DNA of 19,196 nucleotides. Origin: CAWKDC01 sp044445605 (GTDB taxonomy: Bacteria > Pseudomonadota > Gammaproteobacteria > JABCZS01). A program made the translations under genes and the position numbers. The notes under the pieces are model-generated. The model had not been told where the DNA came from. It saw only the letters and a list, made by a program, of their open reading frames with translations, and made no database searches. Shown one piece after another: positions 1 through 7,726 of the stretch; the first letter of the stretch is position 1, and the number at the start of each line of letters is the position of its first letter. Location: the NCBI GenBank assembly GCA_044445605.1, contig JBIOEA010000037.1, positions 1 to 19,196 of the forward strand, given 5' to 3'.

Positions 1-97
1 ATATTGCATCATTTCCGTTTGTCGTGGAAAGGGTGAAGCGGTTGTTGGTAGAGATCTGATAATATTCGCCCACTTTGTAAAGCTGCTCGTTACCCAT
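1..97 (-). CDS. possible partial CDS running off the left edge, unknown function
   Basis: Read on the minus strand, an ATG at 95-97 opens a frame with no stop through 32 codons to the window edge. It begins MGNEQLYKVGEYYQIS and continues with a Thr/Asn/Ser-rich stretch. The composition looks protein-like, but no family is recognisable from so short a piece. No strong Shine-Dalgarno sequence precedes the ATG. The start lies inside the left arm of an imperfect palindrome whose right arm reaches the end of glyS, so the frame could also be fortuitous. Confidence 0.35.
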   Translation of the reverse strand, partial: MGNEQLYKVGEYYQISTNNRFTLSTTNGNDAI

Positions 98-438
98 AAG
101 TCTTTACGTACAAGCGGGCTTTGCCCACACGCTCGGCGTCATCCCAGAAATAATCTGTCTACTGTCGGTTAAAATAAACGGAGTTGTCACAGATTATTAT
201 CTGGGACCCAGCCACGATATGGTTCACTGTGCGATTAATTAAAGATACGGCACACATTTATGTTCGGATCGAGCATTTTCAAATATTGCAACTGGGTCCC
301 AGATAAAAATGCCTGCAAGTTACCGTCTACGTATTAAGTTTGCGGGGGCATTTTTTCTGGGATGACGTCGAGGCGGTAGGAGCGTCTTTGCCTAACATCC
401 GAACTTATGGGTAATGAACAGCTTAAAAGGGGGCGAAG
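65..438. repeat. imperfect nested palindrome in the spacer left of glyS
   Basis: Two blocks recur in inverted orientation at both ends. Block 132-150 matches the complement of 354-372 with one mismatch. Block 80-101 matches the complement of 403-424 with two mismatches, and the similarity runs a little further with a short gap. The DNA between the two blocks is diverged. Inside, 197-211 is a perfect 15-bp inverted match to 292-306. The motif TCTGGGA occurs four times in alternating orientation, at 142-148, 200-206, 297-303 and 356-362. The right arm covers the glyS stop codon. The whole looks like a non-coding palindromic or MITE-like repeat. No transposase is seen. Confidence 0.6.
305..355 (-). 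terminator. probable glyS terminator (possibly bidirectional)
   Basis: The arms AAAAATGCC at 305-313 and GGCATTTTT at 347-355 pair perfectly over 9 bp, with a short extra GCAA/TTGC pairing inside a loop of about 33 nt. A T-run follows on either strand. It lies about 70 nt downstream of the glyS stop in its reading direction. The loop is large for an intrinsic terminator, so the call is moderate. The structure is nested within the larger palindrome. Confidence 0.4.
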
Positions 439-1784
439 AAATTTAGCAACTCATCCACTTTCACCCGCTTCTGCTCCAACGTATCACGATCACGAACCGT
501 GACCGTATCTTTCAATGCGGGATCAGCATCTTCAGCACCCATGGTATCGAAATCGACCGTGATACACACTGGCGTACCGATTTCATCATGACGACGATAA
601 TTTTTACCAATATTGCCAGAATTTTCCAACACAACACGGCCACGGATTTTGCCACGCAACATATGCACGAGATTTTCAGCATAGGCCACCATCTCAGGTT
701 TATTCTTGGCCAGTGGCATCACGGCAACTTTGATCGGTGCTAAATGCGGCTTCAATTTCAGCACAGTGCGTGTTTCACCGTTCGGTAATGTTTCTTCGCA
801 ATACGCTTCAGCCAGAACAGCCAGCACACCCCGATCAACACCGGCAGACGGTTCAATCACAAAAGGCACAAACCATTCTTTAGTGTCGATATCTTGCACA
901 GCGAGTTTTTGCACGCTATCGTTATTCGGGGAAACTTTCGCCGAGATATTCAATGTCTCAGGCGATTTAGTATGCGAGCCTAAATCGTAATCAGTACGAT
1001 TGGCCACGCCTTCCAACTCTTCCACCCCATGAGGGAATCGATAACAAATATCAACTGTTGCTTTCGAATAGTGCGCCAATTCATCGGATTTCTGTTCGAC
1101 TTTTTTGAGATTTTCTTCGCCTAAACCCTGTTGCAACCACCAGTTATAGCGATTATCCACCCAGTACTGATGCCACTTATCATCTTCGCCGGGTTTAACA
1201 AAAAATTCTAACTCCATTTGTTCGAACTCACGCACGCGGAAAATAAAATTGCGTGGGGTGATTTCATTGCGGAAAGCTTTACCGATTTGCGCGATACCGA
1301 AAGGCAGCTTGGGCACAACGCTGTCCATCACGTTTTTGAAATTGGTGAAAATACCTTGTGCGGTTTCAGGACGAAGGTAGGCGATGGCTTCATCATTCAC
1401 GACAGGACCAACCTGGGTGCGGAACATCAGATTGAAGGGACGCGGCTCCGTCAAATCTTTTTTGCCACAAGCCAGACATTGTCCGTCTTTGATAAAATCA
1501 GCACGAAAACGGGATTTGCAGTTTTTGCAATCGACCATCGGGTCGGTGAAAGTATCTTCATGGCCGGAGTGTTTCAACACCATTCGCGCAGTCACAATGC
1601 TGGCATCGAGGCCTTCTACATCGTCACGGTTGTAAACCATCGCTTCCCACCAGGCCTGCTTCAGGTTATTTTTGAGTTCCACCCCCATCGGGCCATAATC
1701 ATAAAAACCTTGGAGGCCACCATAAATAGCACTGGATTGGAATATAAAACCACGGCGCTTGCATAACGCCACTAAAGAATCCAT
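423..1784 (-). CDS. glyS: glycyl-tRNA synthetase, single-chain alpha2 class IIa type
   Basis: It charges tRNA-Gly with glycine using ATP in the cytosol. The 453-residue protein starts MDSLVALCKRRGFIFQSS, the usual beginning of the family. An in-frame ATG 36 codons upstream would add an unrelated leader, so it was not used. The class II core is clear. It has a Cys4 zinc-binding insertion (Cys86, Cys89, Cys103, Cys106), RPETAQG at about 138-144, motif 2 around FRNEITPR and REFEQMELEFF (171-195), and motif 3 in SAGVDRGVLAVL. A C-terminal anticodon-binding domain follows. No good Shine-Dalgarno sequence is visible. Most gammaproteobacteria carry the unrelated-architecture GlyQ/GlyS heterotetramer, so this form suggests transfer or an unusual lineage. 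It diverges from the methyltransferase gene. Confidence 0.95.
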   Translation of the reverse strand: MDSLVALCKRRGFIFQSSAIYGGLQGFYDYGPMGVELKNNLKQAWWEAMVYNRDDVEGLDASIVTARMVLKHSGHEDTFTDPMVDCKNCKSRFRADFIKDGQCLACGKKDLTEPRPFNLMFRTQVGPVVNDEAIAYLRPETAQGIFTNFKNVMDSVVPKLPFGIAQIGKAFRNEITPRNFIFRVREFEQMELEFFVKPGEDDKWHQYWVDNRYNWWLQQGLGEENLKKVEQKSDELAHYSKATVDICYRFPHGVEELEGVANRTDYDLGSHTKSPETLNISAKVSPNNDSVQKLAVQDIDTKEWFVPFVIEPSAGVDRGVLAVLAEAYCEETLPNGETRTVLKLKPHLAPIKVAVMPLAKNKPEMVAYAENLVHMLRGKIRGRVVLENSGNIGKNYRRHDEIGTPVCITVDFDTMGAEDADPALKDTVTVRDRDTLEQKRVKVDELLNFFAPF

Positions 1785-1799
1785 TGAAGTTGCTGCCAC

Positions 1800-1829
1800 T
1801 TTATACCCACTATTTAATATCCGAGGCAA
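1800..1829 (-). promoter_or_regulatory. candidate glyS promoter
   Basis: On the minus strand, TTGCCT (complement of 1824-1829) and TATAAA (complement of 1800-1805) are 18 bp apart. Transcription would begin about 8-10 nt before the glyS ATG at 1784, giving a near-leaderless mRNA. That fits the lack of a Shine-Dalgarno sequence. The evidence is consensus matching only. Confidence 0.3.
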
Positions 1830-1882
1830 AATGGTACCATAATTTGCTTTCTTTTGGACGACCTTTGACTTAAAATGCCCCC

Positions 1883-2785
1883 ATGACAACACCTATTGAA
1901 ACATTGCTTTCGGGCCTAACCCCGACCAAGCTCCGCGAAGCGGCGGAAACGCTCTCCCAGCGTTATCGCATGGGCGAATCCCCCTATCTGACGGAAGATG
2001 CCCATTACTTGGCTTACCTGGCCATGCGCTTTCCGGCGACGTTTGAGGCGATTTCCCGTGTCCTCGAAGCCATAGCGCCCGATGAGGTGGAAACCTTCCT
2101 TGACCTCGGCGCTGGCCCAGGAACCGGCTTTCTGGCCGCACAACAACATTTTACGCATATCAAGGAAGCGACCCTCCTTGAAACAGATCCTGCTTTCATT
2201 AAATTGGGCAAGGAAATCATTGACGCTCCCACAGTGACCTGGAAGCGAGCCACCCTCCCCTGTATTCTTCCTCCTCATGATTTAGTCCTGATGTCCTACA
2301 GCTTGGGCGAAATGGACGAGCCCGAAAAAGTGCTTAAAGCGGCATGGATGGCGACGAATAAATTTTTAGTGATCATTGAGCCGGGCACGCCCGCGGGCTA
2401 CCAACAAATCATGACGATCCGCGATACATTATTATCGCAAGGTGCGTTCATGGTCGCCCCCTGCCCTCACGCTCTGACATGCCCGATGCAAGGAGGCGAT
2501 TGGTGCCACTTCCCCGTACGCGTCGGACGCAATTGGTTGCATCGCTTTTTAAAGAGTGGCACCCTCAGCTTCGAAGATGAAAAATTCAGTTATTTAATCA
2601 TGGCTAAAACGGAACAAGCCTTGCCACAAGCGCGCATCGTTGGGCCGGTGAATTTTAAAAAAGGCCAAGTGATTTTGCCTCTGTGTACCACAGAAGGCCA
2701 AATCGAAACCACCATCGTGACCCAGAGAACCAAAGACCTTTACAAACAATGCCGAAAGAAAGTCTGGGGGGATAGGTTTCCCTAA
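1883..2785 (+). CDS. Rsm22/METTL17-family SAM-dependent methyltransferase, Fe-S type
   Basis: The 300-residue protein belongs to the family of mitochondrial small-subunit assembly factor Rsm22/METTL17, which acts on the small ribosomal subunit. Visible features are SAM-binding motif I DLGAGPG (74-80), the EPGTPAGY loop (166-173), and four cysteines placed like the family's iron-sulfur ligands: Cys194 in PCPH, Cys200 in TCPM, Cys208 in DWCHF and Cys268 in LPLC. The DWCHF-x-VRV stretch is diagnostic. The role in ribosome biogenesis is family knowledge, and the exact target is not predictable. TAAAAT at 1871-1876 lies so close to the ATG that the message could be nearly leaderless, and no Shine-Dalgarno is present. 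It is divergent from glyS. Confidence 0.88.
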   Translation: MTTPIETLLSGLTPTKLREAAETLSQRYRMGESPYLTEDAHYLAYLAMRFPATFEAISRVLEAIAPDEVETFLDLGAGPGTGFLAAQQHFTHIKEATLLETDPAFIKLGKEIIDAPTVTWKRATLPCILPPHDLVLMSYSLGEMDEPEKVLKAAWMATNKFLVIIEPGTPAGYQQIMTIRDTLLSQGAFMVAPCPHALTCPMQGGDWCHFPVRVGRNWLHRFLKSGTLSFEDEKFSYLIMAKTEQALPQARIVGPVNFKKGQVILPLCTTEGQIETTIVTQRTKDLYKQCRKKVWGDRFP

Positions 2786-2802
2786 TGCTGCCGTGAATTT
2801 TG

Positions 2803-2835
2803 GCACGATACTGTCACAAAACGACAGTATCGTGC
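2803..2835. promoter_or_regulatory. perfect 13-bp palindrome, probable AbiEi operator
   Basis: The arms 2803-2815 and 2823-2835 are perfect inverted copies around a 7-nt spacer, and the unit is GACAGTATCGTGC. The palindrome ends 7 nt upstream of the -35 box of the abiE operon. The same half-site recurs with one change at 2894-2908, over the abiEi start. No T-run follows it, so it is unlikely to be a terminator. Known AbiEi antitoxins repress their own operon by binding inverted repeats at the promoter, and this layout fits that. Confidence 0.75.
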
Positions 2836-2842
2836 AAGAATA

Positions 2843-2870
2843 TTGATATTGCTTCATATTAAGCTATAAT
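2843..2870 (+). promoter_or_regulatory. sigma70 promoter of the abiE operon
   Basis: TTGATA at 2843-2848 and a perfect TATAAT at 2865-2870 are separated by 16 bp. Transcription should start near 2877, about 15 nt before the first possible abiEi start. The promoter lies between the palindrome at 2803-2835 and the half-site at 2894-2908, consistent with autorepression. Confidence 0.75.
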
Positions 2871-2891
2871 AAAGGTAACTTAGCTCTTATT

Positions 2892-3536
2892 ATGACAGTA
2901 TCGGGCAATACCATGAAAAGCTTAAAAAATTTCACACACACTTATCTGACAGACGAAACACTGTCGATATTATGGGGTGGAACTCCTGATAGCCGACACG
3001 GCAAAATAAAGCGATTATTGGCACAGGGTGATTTACTCCATATCCGTCGGGGTGTCTATTGCCTGGCGGATAAAAAACCACACCCATTCGAATTGGCACA
3101 GTATATTTATGGGCCATCCTATATTAGCCTTGAGTCCGCGCTAAGCTATCATCAGCTGATTCCTGAAGCGGTATATACCGTTACCAGTGTCACCAGCAAA
3201 CGAAGCAAAGAATTTTCCACACCATTAGGGATGTTTAGTTTTCAACATGTACCCCCAGATTATCTGTTGACGGAAGTCACCCTGGTGAATGAAGGTGGAG
3301 ATGCATTTTTCATGGCCAAACCATGGAAAGCAATTTGCGATTATGTGTTTTGTTACAAAAAGGAATGGGACAGTATTGTGCCGCTATGCGACAGTTTGCG
3401 CATTGAACCAGAAAGTTTATCCTTCCTCCGTGAGGAAGATATTGTTATACTTGAGGACTATTATCAACATTCGCGCATGCAGCGTTTTTTGAAAGGTGTA
3501 CAAAAAGATTTAAAAAGGATGCCACATGAGTATTGA
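2892..3536 (+). CDS. abiEi: AbiEi-type antitoxin, transcriptional regulator (type IV TA)
   Basis: The protein has 214 residues. It has an N-terminal winged-helix region with the family pattern of a helical start followed by RLLAQGDLLHIRRGVYCL (about 43-60). It then continues with YISLESALSYHQLIPE (about 79-94), the C-terminal regulator part of the AbiEi family. It should repress the operon and counter the AbiEii toxin. A second in-frame ATG at 2913 begins MKSLKNFTHTY and may be the true start, because the half-operator at 2894-2908 covers the first codons; neither start has a good ribosome-binding site. It overlaps abiEii by 11 bp, as expected for translational coupling. Base composition is more A+T-rich than the upstream methyltransferase gene. 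Confidence 0.85.
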   Translation: MTVSGNTMKSLKNFTHTYLTDETLSILWGGTPDSRHGKIKRLLAQGDLLHIRRGVYCLADKKPHPFELAQYIYGPSYISLESALSYHQLIPEAVYTVTSVTSKRSKEFSTPLGMFSFQHVPPDYLLTEVTLVNEGGDAFFMAKPWKAICDYVFCYKKEWDSIVPLCDSLRIEPESLSFLREEDIVILEDYYQHSRMQRFLKGVQKDLKRMPHEY

Positions 3537-4374
3537 AGTCATACAACAAAAATTATTAACCTACCAATGCCAAACGATCCTTGATCAGGAAAATGCGTTG
3601 AAAGAAATTGCTCAAGAAATTGCCCTGATGTCATTATCACGCGCGGGATTTTTTAAAAAAGCGGCGTTTCAGGGAGGGACTTGCTTGAGGATATTATATG
3701 GGCTGAATCGGTTTTCAGAAGATCTCGATTTTGTTCTGGAGGAGGCGGACACTTGTTTTAATTGGGATACCTATATGGATGGCATGGAGGCCGAATTTCG
3801 AATATATGGGTATGCGTTAGAAGTAATTAATAAAAACAAACTGGACAAAGCAGTTAAAACAGCGTTTCTAAAGGCAGAATCAGAAGGTGGCTTACTTGTA
3901 CTAAAGGACATCCGCACAAATAGACCCAAAATGCAAATTAAATTGGAAATTGATACGCATCCTCCGGCGGGTTCAGTTTCTGAATTGAAGTTTTTAGATT
4001 TTCCATTGCCATTTTCAGTGAGGACGCAGAATGCAGAGAGTCTATTTGCGGGAAAACTTCATGCATTACTCTGCCGCTCTTACACGAAAGGAAGGGATTG
4101 GTATGATTTCGTATGGTATGTATCCAGAAAAACAGAGATTAATGTTGCTTTGCTGCAGAATGCTATTCATCAAAAATCCCCTTGGGAAAATCAAGACGTC
4201 ACCGTTAATAAACGATGGGTTTGTAACGAGTTGTCTAAAAAAATAAAAAACATCGACTGGATTGAAGCAAAAAAAGATATCGCGCGTTTTTTAAGACCGC
4301 ATGAATTTGAATCATTGTCACTCTGGTCAGAATCGTTTTTTTTATCGCGGGTTGATAAATTGAAAGGAGAATAG
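3526..4374 (+). CDS. abiEii: AbiEii nucleotidyltransferase toxin (type IV TA)
   Basis: The 282-residue protein belongs to the AbiEii/DUF1814 nucleotidyltransferase family, the toxin of abortive-infection system AbiE. All four family motifs are visible. Motif I is QGGTCLRILYG with SEDLDF (Gly50-Gly51, Asp66, Asp68). Motif II is KLEID (139-143). Motif III is ESLFAGKLHALLCR (171-184, Lys177). Motif IV is KGRDWYDF with Asp191 and Asp194. Family members transfer nucleotides to an RNA or other target and cause growth arrest. AAGGA lies 7 nt before the ATG. The gene ends 19 nt from the convergent end of the ankyrin gene. It appears intact and probably active. Confidence 0.9.
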   Translation: MSIEVIQQKLLTYQCQTILDQENALKEIAQEIALMSLSRAGFFKKAAFQGGTCLRILYGLNRFSEDLDFVLEEADTCFNWDTYMDGMEAEFRIYGYALEVINKNKLDKAVKTAFLKAESEGGLLVLKDIRTNRPKMQIKLEIDTHPPAGSVSELKFLDFPLPFSVRTQNAESLFAGKLHALLCRSYTKGRDWYDFVWYVSRKTEINVALLQNAIHQKSPWENQDVTVNKRWVCNELSKKIKNIDWIEAKKDIARFLRPHEFESLSLWSESFFLSRVDKLKGE

Positions 4375-4393
4375 CGTGGAGGAATGTATTCCG

Positions 4394-7321
4394 TTATTTT
4401 GGTTTTGCAGAAACCTTATTGTCATGAGAATTTTGCTCAGACGCAGGCTCCTTAGCCTGGCATTGATACATCATATCCAGTTGCGCATCATGGGGATAAA
4501 GCTCCTTGATTAACGATGCGGCACTTTCTCCTTTATTGTTTGTAAGACTGAGATCGGGATTCAGAGCCAAACACGCTTTAACCAATGCATGCATGTCCTC
4601 TTTAGATAAAGGCTCTTTTACGCGCGAAGAGCCCAGGATCAATATGGACATTAATGCAGTGTTACCCGCATGCGTTTGAGCATTAATATTAATATCTGTT
4701 TTTAGCAACATTCCAACCTTTGCGCAGTCTTTGTGCATAATAGCCATGTGCAAAACATTAAGTCCATTCTTATTGGGCATATTAAGAACACCTTGATCAC
4801 ACTTTTTCAAGAAAGCTTCCGAGAGGACTTTATCTTGTTGCTCAACGGCCAAAAACAATAATTCAGACAATGTGTGTTTTTCTGATTCCGTCTCAAATGT
4901 TAAGCCTGGCAAAATAAGAACGTAAGCCTGCGCGCGAAGATCATGATCAAAATGATAAGTCGTCTCTAATAGGTCAACCAGAGATATTCCTTCTTTGTTT
5001 TTAGCATTAACATCAGCCCCCTGCTCTATCAGTTTTTTAACAAATGCTAAGTTTTTAAATTCCACCGCATAAAAGAGTGCAGGGTTGCCTAACTGGTCGG
5101 CATGGTTAATATCTGGCATTTTTGAAAGAATGACAGAGCAGTATTCAGGGTGTTTTCGGATGACCTCACACAAGGCAGTAGTGCTTCCCCCGCGCACAGC
5201 ATATTCTTTAAAAATATCGACCCCATTTTCAAGCATGCCAACCACAAGATCCGTTCTTTTTTCGTTGGCAAAACGAACCAATAGTTCAGCTTTTTGATCT
5301 TCTGGCATGGCAGCAGCGATCAATAGAATTGCTTGATCGAAACGATTTTCAATGGCAACCTGCAAAGGAGTCCGATTATATACATCCACTGCATTTAAAT
5401 CACAAAAACCATCCTTAATCATTTTCTCAAGATCAAGCGTGCAATGGGTCATGACAGCAATGTGCAATGGCGTGAACCTGTTGGGTGATTTCTCCTGAAA
5501 TCTTCTAGCATCTTCTTGACTGCGCGGCATTTCACCTTCAGAAAACACGCGGTACTTATCCAGCCCCAACGCATTAAGCTCACCTGAAAAACAGAATATA
5601 TCAATATCAAAACCAATTAAATCATTCTTGTCTCGCACACTACCGGTCCAGATATACTGGTAATCCATCACGCGCATAAACATCGCATCGGAGTTGCCCA
5701 TTCTTGAAGTTTGATAGGAATAGTTTGGGTCATAATAATCCAATTCATGACGCTCAGCCACGTGCCCAGATGTGTCATGATTGGTACTGCGGAGCTCAAA
5801 ACGTGTATTAACGGGCATTCTTGAAAAATATTTCAAAAACTCACTTGCCTGCGCGGGCGTTTTCAAGGCAGCGGGTAAAGTTGGAGATAAATACAACGAA
5901 ACATGACGAAAATCATCATTACCGATCAGAAGCATGTGCTCTTCTCGGTCATCCTGGCGCGTTTGCGGCACAACCTCACTAAGGCCTGAGTGTTGCAAAT
6001 ACACCACATCATTGATCCACTGTTCAAATAATTCACCTAAATTATTGTAGTATTGTTTTTGCTCAACGCCATCATCAAAAGGCTTGTCTAAAGATTCTTG
6101 ACTCCCATCCCACTCACTCATCAATGCAAGTGTTTTAAAAAAATACGGTTCCATTCCCCTTGCAGCATAATATTCATGAAGATAGGCAAAGCCATTACAC
6201 TTCCCCTCAAACGCGAAAAGGTCCTTATTTCGGTGGTGCATGTTGAAATAATACTGCCATCTCATGACAATTTCATGATGGCCAATCACCGGAGCTTCAC
6301 GACCATAAGCTGGAGATGCTTGTATTTCTAATAAATTTTGATCAGGCTTAAGAGATTGTATAAATGGATCATTTTTTTTACTGATGGCAATATCCATGGG
6401 TGACTGAGCATATATATTTTTGACAGCCATCAAATCCTGAATTCCCGGTATCTCAGCTAGTATTTTTATTACCTTAGGATCATTGCATCGAGCACAATGG
6501 TGCAGCAGTGTGTCACCATTCACATCAGCAGCAGATAAGTCCACCCCTGCATTGATTAATTTGGAAACTATCTCGGGCGAACCATTATCAACGGCCCTCA
6601 TTAATGCAGTGCATTTTCTCTCATCTACTCTAGCGATATCCGCCCCGGATGCCAATAATGTCTCAACGACGTCCAAATGTCCGTGCAGGGCAGCCTGATT
6701 CAGTGCGTTCTTGGCATACGTTTGACTTCGATTTGTATTGGCACCGTTTTCAAGCAAATGATCAACAACAGTTGATTTTCCATTTTGCGCAGCCACAACA
6801 AGCAACGCATTGAGAGCTTCTTGTTGATCTTCCTTTTTTAGCGTTGAAATATAATGCTTGATGAAATCAAGATCCCCTATTTCAGCCGCACGTTCCGACA
6901 GATCAAGCGAAGAAGGCGGGTTATGAGTAAAAAACTGTTTTATTTTTCCTTCAAGCCATTCCCTTGATTTTTGATCTTGGCATATGTCGGGGTGCACCCC
7001 CACACAATTCGCCCCCCGATTATAAAGTATCTCTGCTATCTCTACATGACCATTTTTCAGCGCCATGGCTATCGGGGATTCTTCAGGCGCTTCCTCTGGT
7101 GACTCCATCCACTTCACACTGATCGAATTCACATCGGCGCCTCTGGCTAAGCATTCTTGAACTTTTGCCAGATCACCTAAAGCGGCGGCATACTGCAATA
7201 ACGTATATCCCTTTACATCGAAAAAATTTAGATTATTTTGCTCAAAGGCCTGCCGCTCGTCGATCTGCACTAACAAATCAGCGTAAGCTTTCTCAATGCG
7301 GATGCGTTCGGCTTTTACCAT
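4394..7321 (-). CDS. large ankyrin-repeat protein with embedded papain/YopT-like cysteine protease signature
   Basis: The 975-residue protein has two ankyrin arrays, at about 36-335 and 614-945. Clear units include YTLLQYAAALGDLAKV, TALMRAVDNGSPEIVSKLI, NPALFYAVEFKNLAFVKKLI and NVLHMAIMHKDCAKV. Between them is a non-ankyrin domain (about 345-600) with GKCNGFAYL around Cys375, SGHVAE around His520 and YYDPNY around Asp531. The order Cys, His, Asp-Pro-Asn-Tyr matches the catalytic pattern of YopT-like (C58) and related papain-fold effectors; this is inference from motifs. No signal peptide or membrane segment is seen. The polar C-terminal tail could be a type IV secretion signal. A good ribosome site (GGTGGGAG) precedes the ATG. 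The 105-bp spacer 7322-7426 shows no convincing promoter. Confidence 0.85.
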   Translation of the reverse strand: MVKAERIRIEKAYADLLVQIDERQAFEQNNLNFFDVKGYTLLQYAAALGDLAKVQECLARGADVNSISVKWMESPEEAPEESPIAMALKNGHVEIAEILYNRGANCVGVHPDICQDQKSREWLEGKIKQFFTHNPPSSLDLSERAAEIGDLDFIKHYISTLKKEDQQEALNALLVVAAQNGKSTVVDHLLENGANTNRSQTYAKNALNQAALHGHLDVVETLLASGADIARVDERKCTALMRAVDNGSPEIVSKLINAGVDLSAADVNGDTLLHHCARCNDPKVIKILAEIPGIQDLMAVKNIYAQSPMDIAISKKNDPFIQSLKPDQNLLEIQASPAYGREAPVIGHHEIVMRWQYYFNMHHRNKDLFAFEGKCNGFAYLHEYYAARGMEPYFFKTLALMSEWDGSQESLDKPFDDGVEQKQYYNNLGELFEQWINDVVYLQHSGLSEVVPQTRQDDREEHMLLIGNDDFRHVSLYLSPTLPAALKTPAQASEFLKYFSRMPVNTRFELRSTNHDTSGHVAERHELDYYDPNYSYQTSRMGNSDAMFMRVMDYQYIWTGSVRDKNDLIGFDIDIFCFSGELNALGLDKYRVFSEGEMPRSQEDARRFQEKSPNRFTPLHIAVMTHCTLDLEKMIKDGFCDLNAVDVYNRTPLQVAIENRFDQAILLIAAAMPEDQKAELLVRFANEKRTDLVVGMLENGVDIFKEYAVRGGSTTALCEVIRKHPEYCSVILSKMPDINHADQLGNPALFYAVEFKNLAFVKKLIEQGADVNAKNKEGISLVDLLETTYHFDHDLRAQAYVLILPGLTFETESEKHTLSELLFLAVEQQDKVLSEAFLKKCDQGVLNMPNKNGLNVLHMAIMHKDCAKVGMLLKTDININAQTHAGNTALMSILILGSSRVKEPLSKEDMHALVKACLALNPDLSLTNNKGESAASLIKELYPHDAQLDMMYQCQAKEPASEQNSHDNKVSAKPK

Positions 7322-7426
7322 AACACTCCCACCTTCTATGCCTATATGCAGCTAGTTAATTAACAACTTGCAAATTTAAGTATAGATGGAAAACGAAGTG
7401 ACCTATGTCCTTTGAGGGGAGTAAAC

Positions 7427-7726
7427 TTAACGCACGAGCTCTACTAAGTCATTTTTAATGGCATTTTGGAAACTTTTATCAATTGAGTTCCAATCGATGA
7501 TATCTACCTTATAGGGTAAATCAGATTCTTGAAAATCAAAACTCAGTGCGGCGAGAAGTTCTATCGATATGACTTGCCCATGTAGGTTAATCGCCAAATC
7601 CAGGTCCGAATATTGCTTAACTTTACCTCTTGCACGAGACCCAAAAACCCAAACCTTTGCTTCGGGCGGTAAATGCTTAAGTAGAATATCCTTGACCAAC
7701 GTTAGATGCTCTGGGGATATGTTCAT
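7427..7726 (-). CDS. mntA: MntA-type minimal nucleotidyltransferase antitoxin (type VII TA)
   Basis: The 99-residue protein is a minimal nucleotidyltransferase of the HI0073/MntA family. The signature GSx10DxD is exact: Gly29-Ser30, then RARGKVKQYS, then Asp41-Leu-Asp43. A third acidic residue is likely Asp75 in KVDIID. In characterised HepT/MntA pairs this enzyme adds AMP to a tyrosine of the partner HEPN toxin and silences it. Its ATG overlaps the stop of the upstream hepT by 4 bp (ATGA), so the two are translationally coupled. Confidence 0.88.
   Translation of the reverse strand: MNISPEHLTLVKDILLKHLPPEAKVWVFGSRARGKVKQYSDLDLAINLHGQVISIELLAALSFDFQESDLPYKVDIIDWNSIDKSFQNAIKNDLVELVR

Noticed and set aside
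1218..1766. 182-codon open frame on the plus strand inside glyS
   Set aside because: It is the antisense shadow of a strongly conserved synthetase, with no ribosome site or recognisable domain.
1785..1892. 36-residue extension of glycyl-tRNA synthetase
   Set aside because: The family begins at MDSLVALCKRRG. The extension would overlap the divergent methyltransferase start and includes the likely promoter.
2803..2835. Palindrome after the Rsm22-like gene read as an intrinsic terminator
   Set aside because: No T-run follows on the plus strand, and the half-site recurs at 2894-2908, so an operator is the better explanation.
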